From NCBI GenBank assembly GCA_013203145.1, contig JABMOV010000027.1, positions 1-38,131 of the forward strand: DNA of 38,131 bases, given 5' to 3'. The translations under genes were made by a program, and so were the position numbers. The notes under the pieces were generated by a model. That model made no database searches and had not been told where the DNA came from. It saw nothing but the letters and a program-made list of their open reading frames with translations. The DNA comes from Fidelibacterota bacterium (lineage in GTDB: Bacteria; Fidelibacterota; Marinisomatia; Marinisomatales; JABMOV01). Below are positions 1-8,249 of the stretch, piece by piece; within the stretch, counting starts at the first letter, position 1, and each line of letters begins with the position of its first letter.

Positions 1-571
1 GAAAACCTGCTATAGGACCAGCAGCTCCAATTTGCAATAATGCTCTTTTTTGATAGATGGGCGATTTAATCTTTATAAAAGCACCAAAGGTGCCAATGAA
101 TGTTGGCGCTGGAATAAAATAGGGTAATGTGGCATCCACACGGTGTTTTCTGGCAAAATAGTAATGACCAAATTCATGCGTACCTAAAATCAGCAAAAGT
201 GTAAACGAAAATGGAATCCCTGCAGTTATTGACCACGGATTTGCAAATACATTTGCCCCTTCCATGAGAGCTCCGGCAAATAAGGTCGTAAGGATGGTCA
301 ATAGAAACAGGATAATATTGATGCGCGGAATCTTTGGGAGTTTGAACAAAACATCATCTTTATCTTCAAACCGGATATAAACATTATCCATTGTTCCCTG
401 AATCGTAATACTTGCATCCAACTTGGATGCCTCAGTTTTAATCTCATCCATGGTGGTATTATCAGACAATCTTCCTGAAGTCACCCACGTATTGTCAGAA
501 TGCCCAACTTTTTGCGGCAAATACAAACCATCCAGTTTTGTGAGAAGTGTTTTGAATTCTGTTTCGTTCAT
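1..571 (-). CDS. M50-family (site-2-protease-like) membrane metalloprotease, C-terminus cut by window edge
   Basis: The frame opens at an ATG (569-571) and runs off the left edge after about 190 codons, so only the N-terminal part is present. Residues 1-80 form a soluble domain and a membrane segment follows at about 84-105. A second membrane segment (about 118-131) carries HEFGH at 132-136, the zinc-binding HExxH of intramembrane S2P/RseP-type proteases. The visible end reads GAAGPIAGF, as in the M50 family after the first catalytic helices. Known role of the family: intramembrane cleavage of substrates such as anti-sigma factors. The second metal ligand (NxxPxxxLDG) must lie outside the window. 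The family call is firm; the substrate is unknown. Confidence 0.85.
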   Translation of the reverse strand, partial: MNETEFKTLLTKLDGLYLPQKVGHSDNTWVTSGRLSDNTTMDEIKTEASKLDASITIQGTMDNVYIRFEDKDDVLFKLPKIPRINIILFLLTILTTLFAGALMEGANVFANPWSITAGIPFSFTLLLILGTHEFGHYYFARKHRVDATLPYFIPAPTFIGTFGAFIKIKSPIYQKRALLQIGAAGPIAGF

Positions 572-732
572 AGCAAATAATCTACTGTACAACCATCATT
601 CTCTCAAAAGGTTTCCATGTGAGAAAGTTTCAAGTTTTGTGGTATAAGTTTTATCAATTCTCATATTCATACAAATATAGTGTAATAGATTAATGGCTTT
701 TATTCACATTTTATATATTTGCGTAATCCGTG

Positions 733-778
733 GAACCTGTCAATCGTAGTTCGAAGAACGAAGATTGATTCGTGGTTC
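733..778. repeat. Imperfect inverted repeat (hairpin) upstream of a small secreted-protein gene
   Basis: Nested complementary blocks are visible: GAACC (733-737) with GGTTC (774-778), TCAATC (740-745) with GATTGA (763-768), and GTTC (749-752) with GAAC (756-759) around a GAA loop. The structure ends about 45 bases before the ATG at 824. It could be a leader hairpin, a terminator from elsewhere or a dispersed-repeat fragment. There is no U-tract directly after it, so it is not called a terminator. Confidence 0.45.
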
Positions 779-823
779 AATATTGGAGGTTTGAAATTTC
801 ATCTGGTTTACCGAATTTTCACC

Positions 824-1228
824 ATGAGAAAACTACTATTCTTTTGTTTTTCTAGCATTCTATTGTGTCAACCAACAACGCCTCATCATCCTCTTAGTAT
901 TGATGTGCGAACGAAATTATTTCAGGATGATTTACTAAAGATTGTTGTGCAAGTTGAAAACACGTCTGATCGTAATATCGAATATCTGGAAGGCTTTTTG
1001 ACTGAAATTGATGCAACGGGTTCAATGACTAAAGAAATTCGCATGCAGATTGTTCAACCTTCAGATGCACTGTTTGCATCGAATTCAATATTATCAGACT
1101 CACACACCATGCCATACAAAGAGCATCAATTCTCTAAATTCCTATTTCATATAAATAAAATCAGGTTTCAAGGGGATTATAGATTATATACCTACCATCC
1201 AGCAGTAGGATTAATTCGGATAGACTAA
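824..1228 (+). CDS. Hypothetical exported protein, possible lipoprotein (134 aa)
   Basis: I do not recognise the family. The open frame extends upstream to 719, but the ATG at 824 is chosen because it begins a good export signal: MRKL followed by a hydrophobic stretch and Cys at about residue 15 (SSILLC), an imperfect lipobox. GGAGG at 785-789 is too far upstream (more than 30 bases) to act as its ribosome site. The mature part looks like a small beta domain with a phrase resembling NTSDRNIEYLEGFLTEID, suggestive of an Ig-like or unknown extracellular fold. The stop lies one base from the stop of the convergent methyltransferase gene. It stands alone on the plus strand and is divergent from the M50 protease. 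Confidence 0.6.
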   Translation: MRKLLFFCFSSILLCQPTTPHHPLSIDVRTKLFQDDLLKIVVQVENTSDRNIEYLEGFLTEIDATGSMTKEIRMQIVQPSDALFASNSILSDSHTMPYKEHQFSKFLFHINKIRFQGDYRLYTYHPAVGLIRID

Positions 1229-1229
1229 A

Positions 1230-1853
1230 TTACTTTTTAAAAACGAATGAAATTAATCGAGGTATTTCATTTTCATCTAAACAGTCAAACCACTCATCAA
1301 TTTCTTCAAGTTTAAACCCATTATTTTGGGCACTGGATACATACTCAGAACTATGATGCGTGTAAACTTCTAATTCTTCAATTCCATTTTCCGATTCAAA
1401 CCGTGCTTTACTTCCGGCATATTGTTTAAAGGGATGTAATTCGCTAATAAAGAAAATTCCGTTGGGTTTTAACTTTTTATAAGCTTGGTCAAAAATAAAA
1501 TGCAAATCCTTTATATGTTCAAGCGTTAAGCTACACGTTATTAAATCAGCACATTCATTTTTCACATCCCAAGGTCGGGTTAAATCTGCTTTTTTAAAGG
1601 TTACTTTGCCGTCCGTTACCTTTGCTTTTGCTAACGCTAGCATTTCCTGAGAAAAATCAAATCCTATAATGGTTTTGGCTTTCGTTAATAACCATTCTGT
1701 ATTCTTCCCTGTCCCACACCCTAATTCCAAAACATGATCAAATGTATACTTCGTTAATGTAGCTTTGGTTGATTTTTTATCTAAATCGCGTGTTTTGTTT
1801 TCGTTGGTATCATACAGTTTAGCCCACGAATTATATGCTTTTTCTATGCTCAT
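1230..1853 (-). CDS. Class I SAM-dependent methyltransferase (207 aa)
   Basis: The glycine-rich SAM-binding motif I is clear as VLELGCGTGKNT at about residues 41-52. An acidic residue ends the next strand (IIGFDFSQEM), there is a motif with an acidic residue (KKADLTRPW), and a post-motif segment reads LITCSLTLEHI. The length and architecture fit a small-molecule or protein methyltransferase of the Methyltransf_11/25 type. The substrate cannot be read from the sequence. The ATG at 1853 starts a conserved-looking N-terminus (MSIEKAYNSWAKLYD). It is transcribed alone, and two short palindromes lie 43-71 bases upstream of the start. Confidence 0.85.
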   Translation of the reverse strand: MSIEKAYNSWAKLYDTNENKTRDLDKKSTKATLTKYTFDHVLELGCGTGKNTEWLLTKAKTIIGFDFSQEMLALAKAKVTDGKVTFKKADLTRPWDVKNECADLITCSLTLEHIKDLHFIFDQAYKKLKPNGIFFISELHPFKQYAGSKARFESENGIEELEVYTHHSSEYVSSAQNNGFKLEEIDEWFDCLDENEIPRLISFVFKK

Positions 1854-1895
1854 TCTCGTATTATTTCTATCGGGGTTTTTTATAAAGTAGGCGGA

Positions 1896-1924
1896 GCGAT
1901 ATCGCAGTATGATATCATATACTG
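1896..1924. promoter_or_regulatory. Two abutting palindromes upstream of the methyltransferase gene
   Basis: GCGATATCGC (1896-1905) is a perfect palindrome. It abuts CAGTAT/ATACTG arms (1905-1910 and 1919-1924) that enclose the perfect palindrome TATGATATCATA (1908-1919). They sit in the 5' region of the minus-strand gene starting at 1853 and could be a regulator site. This is direct sequence observation; the regulatory role is inference. Confidence 0.35.
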
Positions 1925-1952
1925 TATTATGCTAAATCCTGATGGAATAGAT

Positions 1953-2057
1953 CTATTCTTGTTTTGATTTCTTTAGCTTCTTTTCAGCTTTTTTTTCTTT
2001 TAGAGATTTAGCAGGTGCTTTTTTTACGTTTTTCTTTGTGTCTTTGCCTTTTCCCAT
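1953..2057 (-). CDS. Small lysine-rich basic protein (34 aa)
   Basis: An ATG (2055-2057) opens 34 codons ending in TAG (1953-1955). The product begins MGKGKDTKKNVKKAP and continues as an almost uninterrupted Lys/Ala/Glu helix with about 15 lysines. An AGGG lies about 7 bases before the ATG, a workable ribosome site. Tiny basic proteins of this style (MGKG- or MAKG-, followed by KxxKEKKAEK) occur in FCB bacteria without a known role; a nucleic-acid- or ribosome-associated role would be a guess. It stands between the res gene and the methyltransferase, in the same direction. Low complexity means that chance coding cannot be excluded. Confidence 0.6.
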   Translation of the reverse strand: MGKGKDTKKNVKKAPAKSLKEKKAEKKLKKSKQE

Positions 2058-2149
2058 GATTAACCCTTTAAAATGTTTATGATGTGTTGCTCTAATTTAA
2101 AACAATGTGTACCAATTTCTATAATTCTATTACTCTATGATAAGTTTAG

Positions 2150-4819
2150 CTATTCAACCAACTGACCAACTTTATTTACTACTTTATAATCTATATTATC
2201 AAATTCCTTAAAATGCGCTTTTCCACATATTATTTTTAACTGTTCATCTCCTTTTAGTTTTGATAAATCAACTTGTGGTGTTCCGGTATCCTTAGTTTCC
2301 ACCACAAAATAAATTTTCTTTTCATCCTCAAATACTACTGCCCAATCAGGATTATAATTCCCAATTGGTGTAGGAATCTTAAACCAATTTGGGAGTTTGA
2401 AATAGAATTTAATCTGGTCGCTTGTTTCACAATCTTTTGCAAATTGATTTTCTATCCCTGAATCTAAAGGAATGAATTCTTCATAAATAGTTTTTGAAGT
2501 ATCTGAAACTTTAAAAGTATAATCATTTAGATAAGCTTCTAATTCTTGATCTTCAAATAAAGTCATTTCATATACGGATTCTCCAACCTTTTGATATTTA
2601 ATTCCATCAATCATTAAATCATACAAAGATCGTCTGATTGCTTGGGAGGTTAAATCAAGGAATAATTGTGGATTAGTCAATATATCGCCAACACGGTCTG
2701 ATTTGCTTAAAATCTCATGTATAGTTGACCTTGTTAGTTCAGTTTTACTTTGTATGAAACCTAGCACGTCAGGAATCTTCCAAGTGTAACCAGCAAAAGA
2801 TTTTACTTTATCGCCAGTATATCTTGTATCGACACCATCGTCCGTCATGGAAACGGACACTTTGGTTGAACGAATTGAAGGAGCCTTTATTTCGGGCAAA
2901 TTCTTAATTGCTTTTACTGAAGATTCGATTAGGTCAATTGTGTCATAATCAACACGATAACTGGTTTTCTTTTTGAGCTTTTCCCAAATCGAAAGGAATA
3001 TTGGATCAGCCTTAAAACCTTTACGGAATTTGATGGCGGTTCGTTCTCTTTTATTTTTTATTCTACCTTTGAACTCAACACCACAATCATCTTCAATCTC
3101 TTTTTGCAAGGCTTTGGCAAAATCGTCATAGGCTTCATTAGCAACTACTGTCAAACGATTAATGTTTTGGTCATAAATTCGTACACCTTTTTGGTTAACA
3201 GCTAAACGCAAACCTCTGCCAATTTCTTGACGCTTTTTAATATCTGATTTAGTTTCATTCAATGTGCAGATTTGAAAAACATTTGGATTATCCCAACCTT
3301 CCCGCAATGCCGAGTGGGAAAATATAAAACGCAAAGGATTCTTGAGCTCCAATAACCTTTCTTTGTCTTTCATTATTAAGTTAAAAGTGTCTGCTGAATC
3401 TTGACTGTTTAGAGAAGCTGATGTTTCTTTTGTATCTTTCCACTTTCCCTTTTTGTCCTGTGAAAAATATCCATTATGAACTTGTTCTACAGGAAAGTTG
3501 TCCAATTCCTTGAATGTTGATTTGGCTACCATTTCCAGATAAATCTCTTCAAACCACTGTGCAAATTTTCCCAGTATCGGATTTCCTGCATCGTCATATT
3601 TCCGATAATTGGAAACTTTATCAATGAAGAATAATGATAATACTTTAATGCCTTTTTTATTCAGGCGTTTTTCTTTTTTTAAATGTTCTTCAATTGTCTT
3701 ACGGATTTGCATATTCATTAATTCGTCCGTCAATCCGCCTTGCGTATCGCCTTTGTACAAAATATTCCCGTTTGATAGTGAAAGACAGTTGTTTGTTGCA
3801 TCAATTTCTTCAACAATATATCCGTCTGAATAAATCTCTCTTTCATTAGAAAGTTTATACAAATCATCACCAACTTTTACACTTACTTTTTTCTTTTTAA
3901 CTCCACCTTTTTCGTTACTGTTTATTGAAACTTTGGCGGTCACTTTTGTTTTGGTTGCTTTAACTGAATCAACGGACACAAAAGCATCATTGTATGCGTT
4001 TTCTTCCACAATCGAATCAACCTCAATTTGTTTTACTAAACCCAAATCGTAAGCCCTAACAGGATTTAAACTATAAGTCAAATTGTAACGGTTTCGATGG
4101 GTTGCAGAGTAACGAAGTGTACAAAGAGAGCTTAAATTGTTAATGGCATTTATTCGCTTTTCAGTTTCCATATTTTGAGGTTCATCAACAATTACAAAAG
4201 GTTTTGTGGATTGAATAAATTCAATGGGTCTTCGCCCGTTAAGTTTATCATTGGGTTTGTTAATTATGTTTTCATCTTTGGCAAATGAATCAATATTGAT
4301 GACTAAAACTTCAATAGTATTGCCCGATGCAAATCCTCTCAATGCAGAAACTTTTGAGCTGTCATAAACCTGAAAATTAAGAGGGACATTATCGTATAGG
4401 TTTTGAAAATGTTCATGGGTGATGACAAGATTTTTAAGCACGCCTTCCCTAATTGCAACAGATGGAACAACTATCACAAATTTCTTAAAACTGTATTGTA
4501 TGAATAGCTCATAAATCGTTCGCAAATACACATATGTTTTACCTGTCCCAGTCTCCATTTCTATGGAAAAGTGCATACCATCTAATTTAGATGATTGATC
4601 AATTTCATTATCTTTTTGAACTGTTTTCAAGTTTGCTAGTATTTGTTTTTCTGATAAAACGAGATTGTTCCCCACTCCATTTATTAGGTTTAAAACACCT
4701 TCTTCTTTAAAATTATATTCTGCAATTGAATCTTCCATTGGCTGACCTTCAAATAAATCAGTTATTGACTTTATTGCGTCTTGCTGGAATTGTAGATTGG
4801 ATTCAAAAGTTAATTTCAC
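2150..4819 (-). CDS. res: Type III restriction endonuclease, Res subunit (889 aa)
   Basis: This is the restriction and ATP-dependent translocation subunit of a type III restriction-modification system, which acts with the Mod protein encoded just upstream. Walker A is METGTGKT at 88-95 and the helicase box is VDEPQ at 211-215. A motif V/VI region carries REGWDNPNVFQ and QEIGRGLRL at about 505-540. The C-terminal nuclease resembles PD-(D/E)xK: NYNPDWAVVF, then VVETKDTG at about 823-845. The length is usual for the family. The start is GTG (4817-4819), three bases after the mod stop, so the pair is almost certainly translationally coupled. All motifs look intact, so the enzyme is probably active. 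Confidence 0.95.
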   Translation of the reverse strand: MKLTFESNLQFQQDAIKSITDLFEGQPMEDSIAEYNFKEEGVLNLINGVGNNLVLSEKQILANLKTVQKDNEIDQSSKLDGMHFSIEMETGTGKTYVYLRTIYELFIQYSFKKFVIVVPSVAIREGVLKNLVITHEHFQNLYDNVPLNFQVYDSSKVSALRGFASGNTIEVLVINIDSFAKDENIINKPNDKLNGRRPIEFIQSTKPFVIVDEPQNMETEKRINAINNLSSLCTLRYSATHRNRYNLTYSLNPVRAYDLGLVKQIEVDSIVEENAYNDAFVSVDSVKATKTKVTAKVSINSNEKGGVKKKKVSVKVGDDLYKLSNEREIYSDGYIVEEIDATNNCLSLSNGNILYKGDTQGGLTDELMNMQIRKTIEEHLKKEKRLNKKGIKVLSLFFIDKVSNYRKYDDAGNPILGKFAQWFEEIYLEMVAKSTFKELDNFPVEQVHNGYFSQDKKGKWKDTKETSASLNSQDSADTFNLIMKDKERLLELKNPLRFIFSHSALREGWDNPNVFQICTLNETKSDIKKRQEIGRGLRLAVNQKGVRIYDQNINRLTVVANEAYDDFAKALQKEIEDDCGVEFKGRIKNKRERTAIKFRKGFKADPIFLSIWEKLKKKTSYRVDYDTIDLIESSVKAIKNLPEIKAPSIRSTKVSVSMTDDGVDTRYTGDKVKSFAGYTWKIPDVLGFIQSKTELTRSTIHEILSKSDRVGDILTNPQLFLDLTSQAIRRSLYDLMIDGIKYQKVGESVYEMTLFEDQELEAYLNDYTFKVSDTSKTIYEEFIPLDSGIENQFAKDCETSDQIKFYFKLPNWFKIPTPIGNYNPDWAVVFEDEKKIYFVVETKDTGTPQVDLSKLKGDEQLKIICGKAHFKEFDNIDYKVVNKVGQLVE

Positions 4820-4822
4820 AGT

Positions 4823-6754
4823 TTATATCGTTTTAAATTCGATTCCTGCATCTTTCATTTGTAAGGAAGTATTTGTTTTTAACTGGTCATTTCCCTTAAA
4901 TAGCCTGTCTAAAGCAACCACTTTTCGCGGCTGTTCTTTCAATACAGAATCAATGATGTCTTGTGTTGCTTTTTCAAGCATTAAAACCAATTCTGAATCA
5001 TTCACGCAATAATACTGCGCCTTGTATTCAATCTTACTATTTAAGTCTTTGCCACTTTTTAGCAAGAGTTCATAAACCATATTTTCGGTTGTGGCATTTT
5101 TTGAAACTGGGTCAACAAAAAGCTTCATTTGTTCTTCCAGTGCTTTGGCATCATTGCCTTTTATTTGTTGCCATTGTTTGAAGTTGCTATCAGATAGTTT
5201 AAGTACTTTGAAGCCTAAATCCTGGGATTTGAGATTTTCGATTTGAGACTTGAGATTCTCTAACTCTGCTTTAGTTTCTTCTGTAGGTAGCTCTCCGTTC
5301 AGTTTTTTTATGTCAGATTCTACCTTTATGATTTCTGATTTTAATTCTTCTTGTATTTTTACACCTGCTCTGCGCATACGTTCTTTAGATATATCTGCTA
5401 TGGTTTTATACCCCTCTTTGAAGGCCTCACTTTTTTCATTGCATAATTCCGGAAGCTGAACACAAATATATTTTCTACTCCCGCCATCTTCTTTATTTAA
5501 GTCCATTACTGCATGGGCAGTCGTCCCTGAACCTAAAAAAAAGTCTAAAACATAAAAATCAGTCTCATTTGGGAAAAGTTGCATCATTCTTTTAATTAAT
5601 TGCTTTGGCTTAGGTGTATCAAAAAGTGCTGAATTTTTAAACAATTCTTTAATTTCCGAGTTTGCCGCTCTAGTTGTGCCGAATAATTCTCCTTGCCACA
5701 AATTTTCAGGTATTCTGCCATCTTGGTTTTTTAGATAAATCTTTCTTATTATTTTTTTTTCATTATCACTAAAAATAATTTCCCCAGTTTCAATTTTTTC
5801 TTTAATAGTTTCCTCACTCCATCTCCATCCATTTTTAGGTGGAGAAATAGAGTTACCATTAGGTGTTCGAATATCAAAACAAAGAGTTTTTCTATAATTA
5901 GGACTTCTTACATCGCCACTTCTCCATAAGCCATTCGAGTCATTATCAGGGTTTGAATAATTCTTATTGTCCTCAATTGTTCTTGGAAATCTAAAGCTGG
6001 GGACATCATCTGTTTTCTTATAAACCAATTGATAATTAAACTGTCTTGAAAAAAAGCGCTCATCATTTTTACTTTGCTCAGTATGTTTCCATACAACATT
6101 TGCAACGAAATTTTCTTCACCAAATACTTCATTCATTAACAATCTCAGATTATGAACCTCATTATCATCAATTGAAATGAAGATTACACCATCCTGTCTC
6201 AATAGGTTTTTAGCTAAAAATAAACGTGGATACATCATATTCATCCAGTTACTGTGGTATTGTCCGTTTTCTTTGCTGTTTTTTTTGAACATACCATCTT
6301 TGGTCATAAATCCTTCCTCGTCTTTGTCACCAACCCTTTTTTCGTATTCTGCTTTGGTTTCAGAAAATTTATCGGGATAAATAAAAGAATCATTACCAGT
6401 ATTGTAAGGTGGGTCTATATAAATCATTTTCACTTTACCGAAATAACTTTTTTGAAGCACTTTAAGTACTTCAAGATTCTCACCCTCAATAAAGATATTT
6501 TCGGTTTCATCAAAATTTATGGATTCATCTTTGGCGGGAATTAAAGTCTTAGAAGATGGTGTTTGCAATACTCTAAATGCTTCGCTTTTTCCAGCCCAAT
6601 TGAGTACATAACGCTCATTACTGAAATTTATTTCCTCACCAAGTGTCGCTTTTAATTTTTCAAAGTCAACTTTGCCCTCACTAAATGCCTCGGGCAATAT
6701 TTCCTGTAACTGTTTCAGTTTAATTTCTTGCGGTGTAAGACTTTTTCCATCCAT
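4823..6754 (-). CDS. mod: Type III DNA methyltransferase, Mod subunit (643 aa)
   Basis: It encodes the modification and recognition subunit, expected to make N6-methyladenine on one strand of an asymmetric site and to be required by Res for specificity. The catalytic motif IV DPPY is at 114-117 (IYIDPPYNTG). The SAM-binding motif FLGSGTT is at about 403-412, so motif order is that of beta-class enzymes, as in type III Mods. The region between them is the likely target-recognition domain. A charged segment at about 470-510 with Lys/Glu/Leu repeats looks coiled-coil. No simple-sequence tract of the kind that makes other mod genes phase-variable was seen. It is first in a two-gene operon with res. 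Confidence 0.95.
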   Translation of the reverse strand: MDGKSLTPQEIKLKQLQEILPEAFSEGKVDFEKLKATLGEEINFSNERYVLNWAGKSEAFRVLQTPSSKTLIPAKDESINFDETENIFIEGENLEVLKVLQKSYFGKVKMIYIDPPYNTGNDSFIYPDKFSETKAEYEKRVGDKDEEGFMTKDGMFKKNSKENGQYHSNWMNMMYPRLFLAKNLLRQDGVIFISIDDNEVHNLRLLMNEVFGEENFVANVVWKHTEQSKNDERFFSRQFNYQLVYKKTDDVPSFRFPRTIEDNKNYSNPDNDSNGLWRSGDVRSPNYRKTLCFDIRTPNGNSISPPKNGWRWSEETIKEKIETGEIIFSDNEKKIIRKIYLKNQDGRIPENLWQGELFGTTRAANSEIKELFKNSALFDTPKPKQLIKRMMQLFPNETDFYVLDFFLGSGTTAHAVMDLNKEDGGSRKYICVQLPELCNEKSEAFKEGYKTIADISKERMRRAGVKIQEELKSEIIKVESDIKKLNGELPTEETKAELENLKSQIENLKSQDLGFKVLKLSDSNFKQWQQIKGNDAKALEEQMKLFVDPVSKNATTENMVYELLLKSGKDLNSKIEYKAQYYCVNDSELVLMLEKATQDIIDSVLKEQPRKVVALDRLFKGNDQLKTNTSLQMKDAGIEFKTI

Positions 6755-6909
6755 ATAACAATAACCCTATTTCTTTAAGTAGCAAATCTCATATTTTATA
6801 CAATTGTCAAATCAATAATGTGATGGCATAACAATATTACCGTTGAGAGTTGGATTTTGAACAGGTGAATATATAAAACCTCTTATTGTATAAACTCACT
6901 TAAATCTCC

Positions 6910-6942
6910 TTTCGCGACAATTTGTTGCGAAACCTGTCGCAA
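6910..6942. promoter_or_regulatory. Dyad with TCGC/TTGT arms between the ORF6N gene and mod
   Basis: An 11-base arm TTTCGCGACAA (6910-6920), one central T, and TTGTTGCGAAA (6922-6932) form a 23-base dyad with one mismatch (a G-U pair in RNA). A third half-site TGTCGCAA follows at 6935-6942. It lies just after the ORF6N stop and about 160 bases upstream of the mod start. Its centre (GACAATTTGT) matches a palindrome inside the ORF6N gene. It could be an operator for mod-res or the terminator of the preceding gene; there is no strong U-tract. The remaining bases to mod (6755-6909) show no gene. Confidence 0.45.
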
Positions 6943-7078
6943 TATTAAAATTATGCTAACCATAATTTAATAAGTTCAGCTTTAGGCGATGGGATTGATT
7001 GGATAATTCTAAATAATCCTTCAGTATTGGCTACTTGAATTTTTCTGATTTTACCATCTTTGGCAAGCATTTTCAACT

Positions 7079-7095
7079 GGTGACAATTTGTCACC
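7079..7095. repeat. Perfect 17-bp palindrome inside the ORF6N gene
   Basis: GGTGACAA (7079-7086), central T, TTGTCACC (7088-7095). On the coding strand it spells the V-T-N-C-H part of the Bro-N-like segment. It has the same 8+1+8 geometry and AATTT centre as the palindromes at 7438-7454 and in 6910-6932. Confidence 0.7.
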
Positions 7096-7437
7096 GTTTC
7101 ATTTCCATCTTTCTTTAAGCGCTCTTTTAGCTTGTTCCAATACTTTCTTGCTATTTGATAATTTAACTGGTCTGGTATTGTGCTTCCACTTTCCATAGCT
7201 TTAAACACTTCTTCAAACTTTTGGTCGGTTTCTAATTGCTTTTTTTCAATACTGTCTATCCGCTGTATCAATCCTTGGTTATGGGCTAATGTTTTCCGCA
7301 TAGTTACAAAAGCATTAATGATTTGAATGCTCACTTGTATGGCAATATCGCTTCTCAGAACCGCCGAAAGCATTGCCACGCCTTGTTCGGTAAAAACATA
7401 AGGGTTCACACACTCGAATATTTCAAAGATTGAAACC

Positions 7438-7454
7438 GGTCGCAATTTGCGACC
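7438..7454. repeat. Perfect 17-bp palindrome beside the ORF6N frameshift
   Basis: GGTCGCAA (7438-7445), central T, TTGCGACC (7447-7454). On the coding strand it spells the V-A-N-C-D part of the ORF6N domain, about 30 bases before the frameshift. Its layout matches the palindromes at 7079-7095 and 6910-6932. Confidence 0.7.
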
Positions 7455-7751
7455 AGTTCATTTTTTTCTTTTTCTGTGAGTTGGAATCTAAATGATTCAG
7501 GGAAACGTTCTTCGTTCCGCTTTACTTGCTCATTTAGTCTTTTTACCAATACCTGATAAAGTTCTGCTAAGTCACGGTCAATCATTACCTGAGTATTTCG
7601 GAAAGTAAAAATCCGGTTAATAATAAAATCTGTAGATATCATCGCAATAATACCGCTCATATCAACCCTTTATATTTTGTAGAATAGTTGATCGTTCTCC
7701 ATTCAAAGATTATCTGTTAAGAAATTTATATATTAATATGCTATATACTTC

Positions 7752-8249
7752 CTAATTCCCCTTCGCCCGATGCTTCTCCAATTTTTCATTCAATAAATCT
7801 GAACCATCTCGTTCATCCAATTGCATATATAAACCATTGATCCAGAAGCGACTTTGTTTGATGTATTCATCAATCATATTCATAGGCATTCGTTCTGCAT
7901 ACATGGTGGCAATGATAAGTGCCGATGGAAGCGGTATCGTTAAATTGTAGGCATCTTCATAAAAAAAGTCAACAGCTCTCACCAATTCTTTGGTGGACAT
8001 ATAATCGGTGATATCCGCAAATAAACTATCTGCCAATTGTGGAGCTACATTCCATGTTTGTAGGTAATCATAAAGGCGAGCATCCATAATTCCATTGATA
8101 TAGGCAGCTTTTACCTGATAAATCAATTCAGGATTATGATCCACTTTTCTCTCAATTCGTTTCCAGTCACCACCATCCCAGAATAATCGATGTTGCTGGC
8201 TGAGCCCAACCGTTACCAAAATAAAAAATACAAAAAATAGTTTACGCAT
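7752..8249 (-). CDS. Hypothetical secreted protein (165 aa)
   Basis: I do not recognise the family. The N-terminus MRKLFFVFFILVTVGLSQQ is a classic Sec signal peptide with probable cleavage after LSQ, so the product is periplasmic or secreted. The mature part is rich in predicted helix and in Tyr/Asp/Leu (for example YQVKAAYINGIMDARLYDYL) with no catalytic signature that I can see. Its ATG (8247-8249) overlaps the TAA of the aldehyde dehydrogenase remnant by one base, so it is likely translated from the same message as the peptidase genes upstream. No function is proposed. Confidence 0.7.
   Translation of the reverse strand: MRKLFFVFFILVTVGLSQQHRLFWDGGDWKRIERKVDHNPELIYQVKAAYINGIMDARLYDYLQTWNVAPQLADSLFADITDYMSTKELVRAVDFFYEDAYNLTIPLPSALIIATMYAERMPMNMIDEYIKQSRFWINGLYMQLDERDGSDLLNEKLEKHRAKGN

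Larger units (their letters stand above)
6951..7660 (-). pseudogene. Frameshifted ORF6N-domain gene with Bro-N-like C-terminus
   Basis: The first frame starts at ATG 7658-7660 and holds an ORF6N domain (IDRDLAELYQVLVKRLNEQ, then LVANCDRFQSLKYSSV) before TGA at about 7406. The domain continues in another frame as NPYVFTEQGVAMLSAVLRSD. The join lies in a GTGTGTG run: deleting two bases restores the expected SSVNPYVF. The C-terminal part (KYWNKLKERLKKDGNETVTN, then IQSIPSPKAELIKLWLA) looks like the second half of a Bro-N domain and stops abruptly at KLWLA. Such proteins are phage-antirepressor relatives, common as accessory genes in FCB bacteria. It may be broken, recoded, switchable or a sequencing error. 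It shares direction with mod-res. Confidence 0.8.

Noticed and set aside
719..823. Longer N-terminus for the small secreted protein
   Set aside because: It would bury the signal peptide that begins at the ATG at 824, and the added codons overlap the inverted repeat.
4823..6754. Phase-variable mod gene
   Set aside because: I searched for simple tandem repeats of the kind seen in phase-variable type III mods and found none in the coding region or just upstream.
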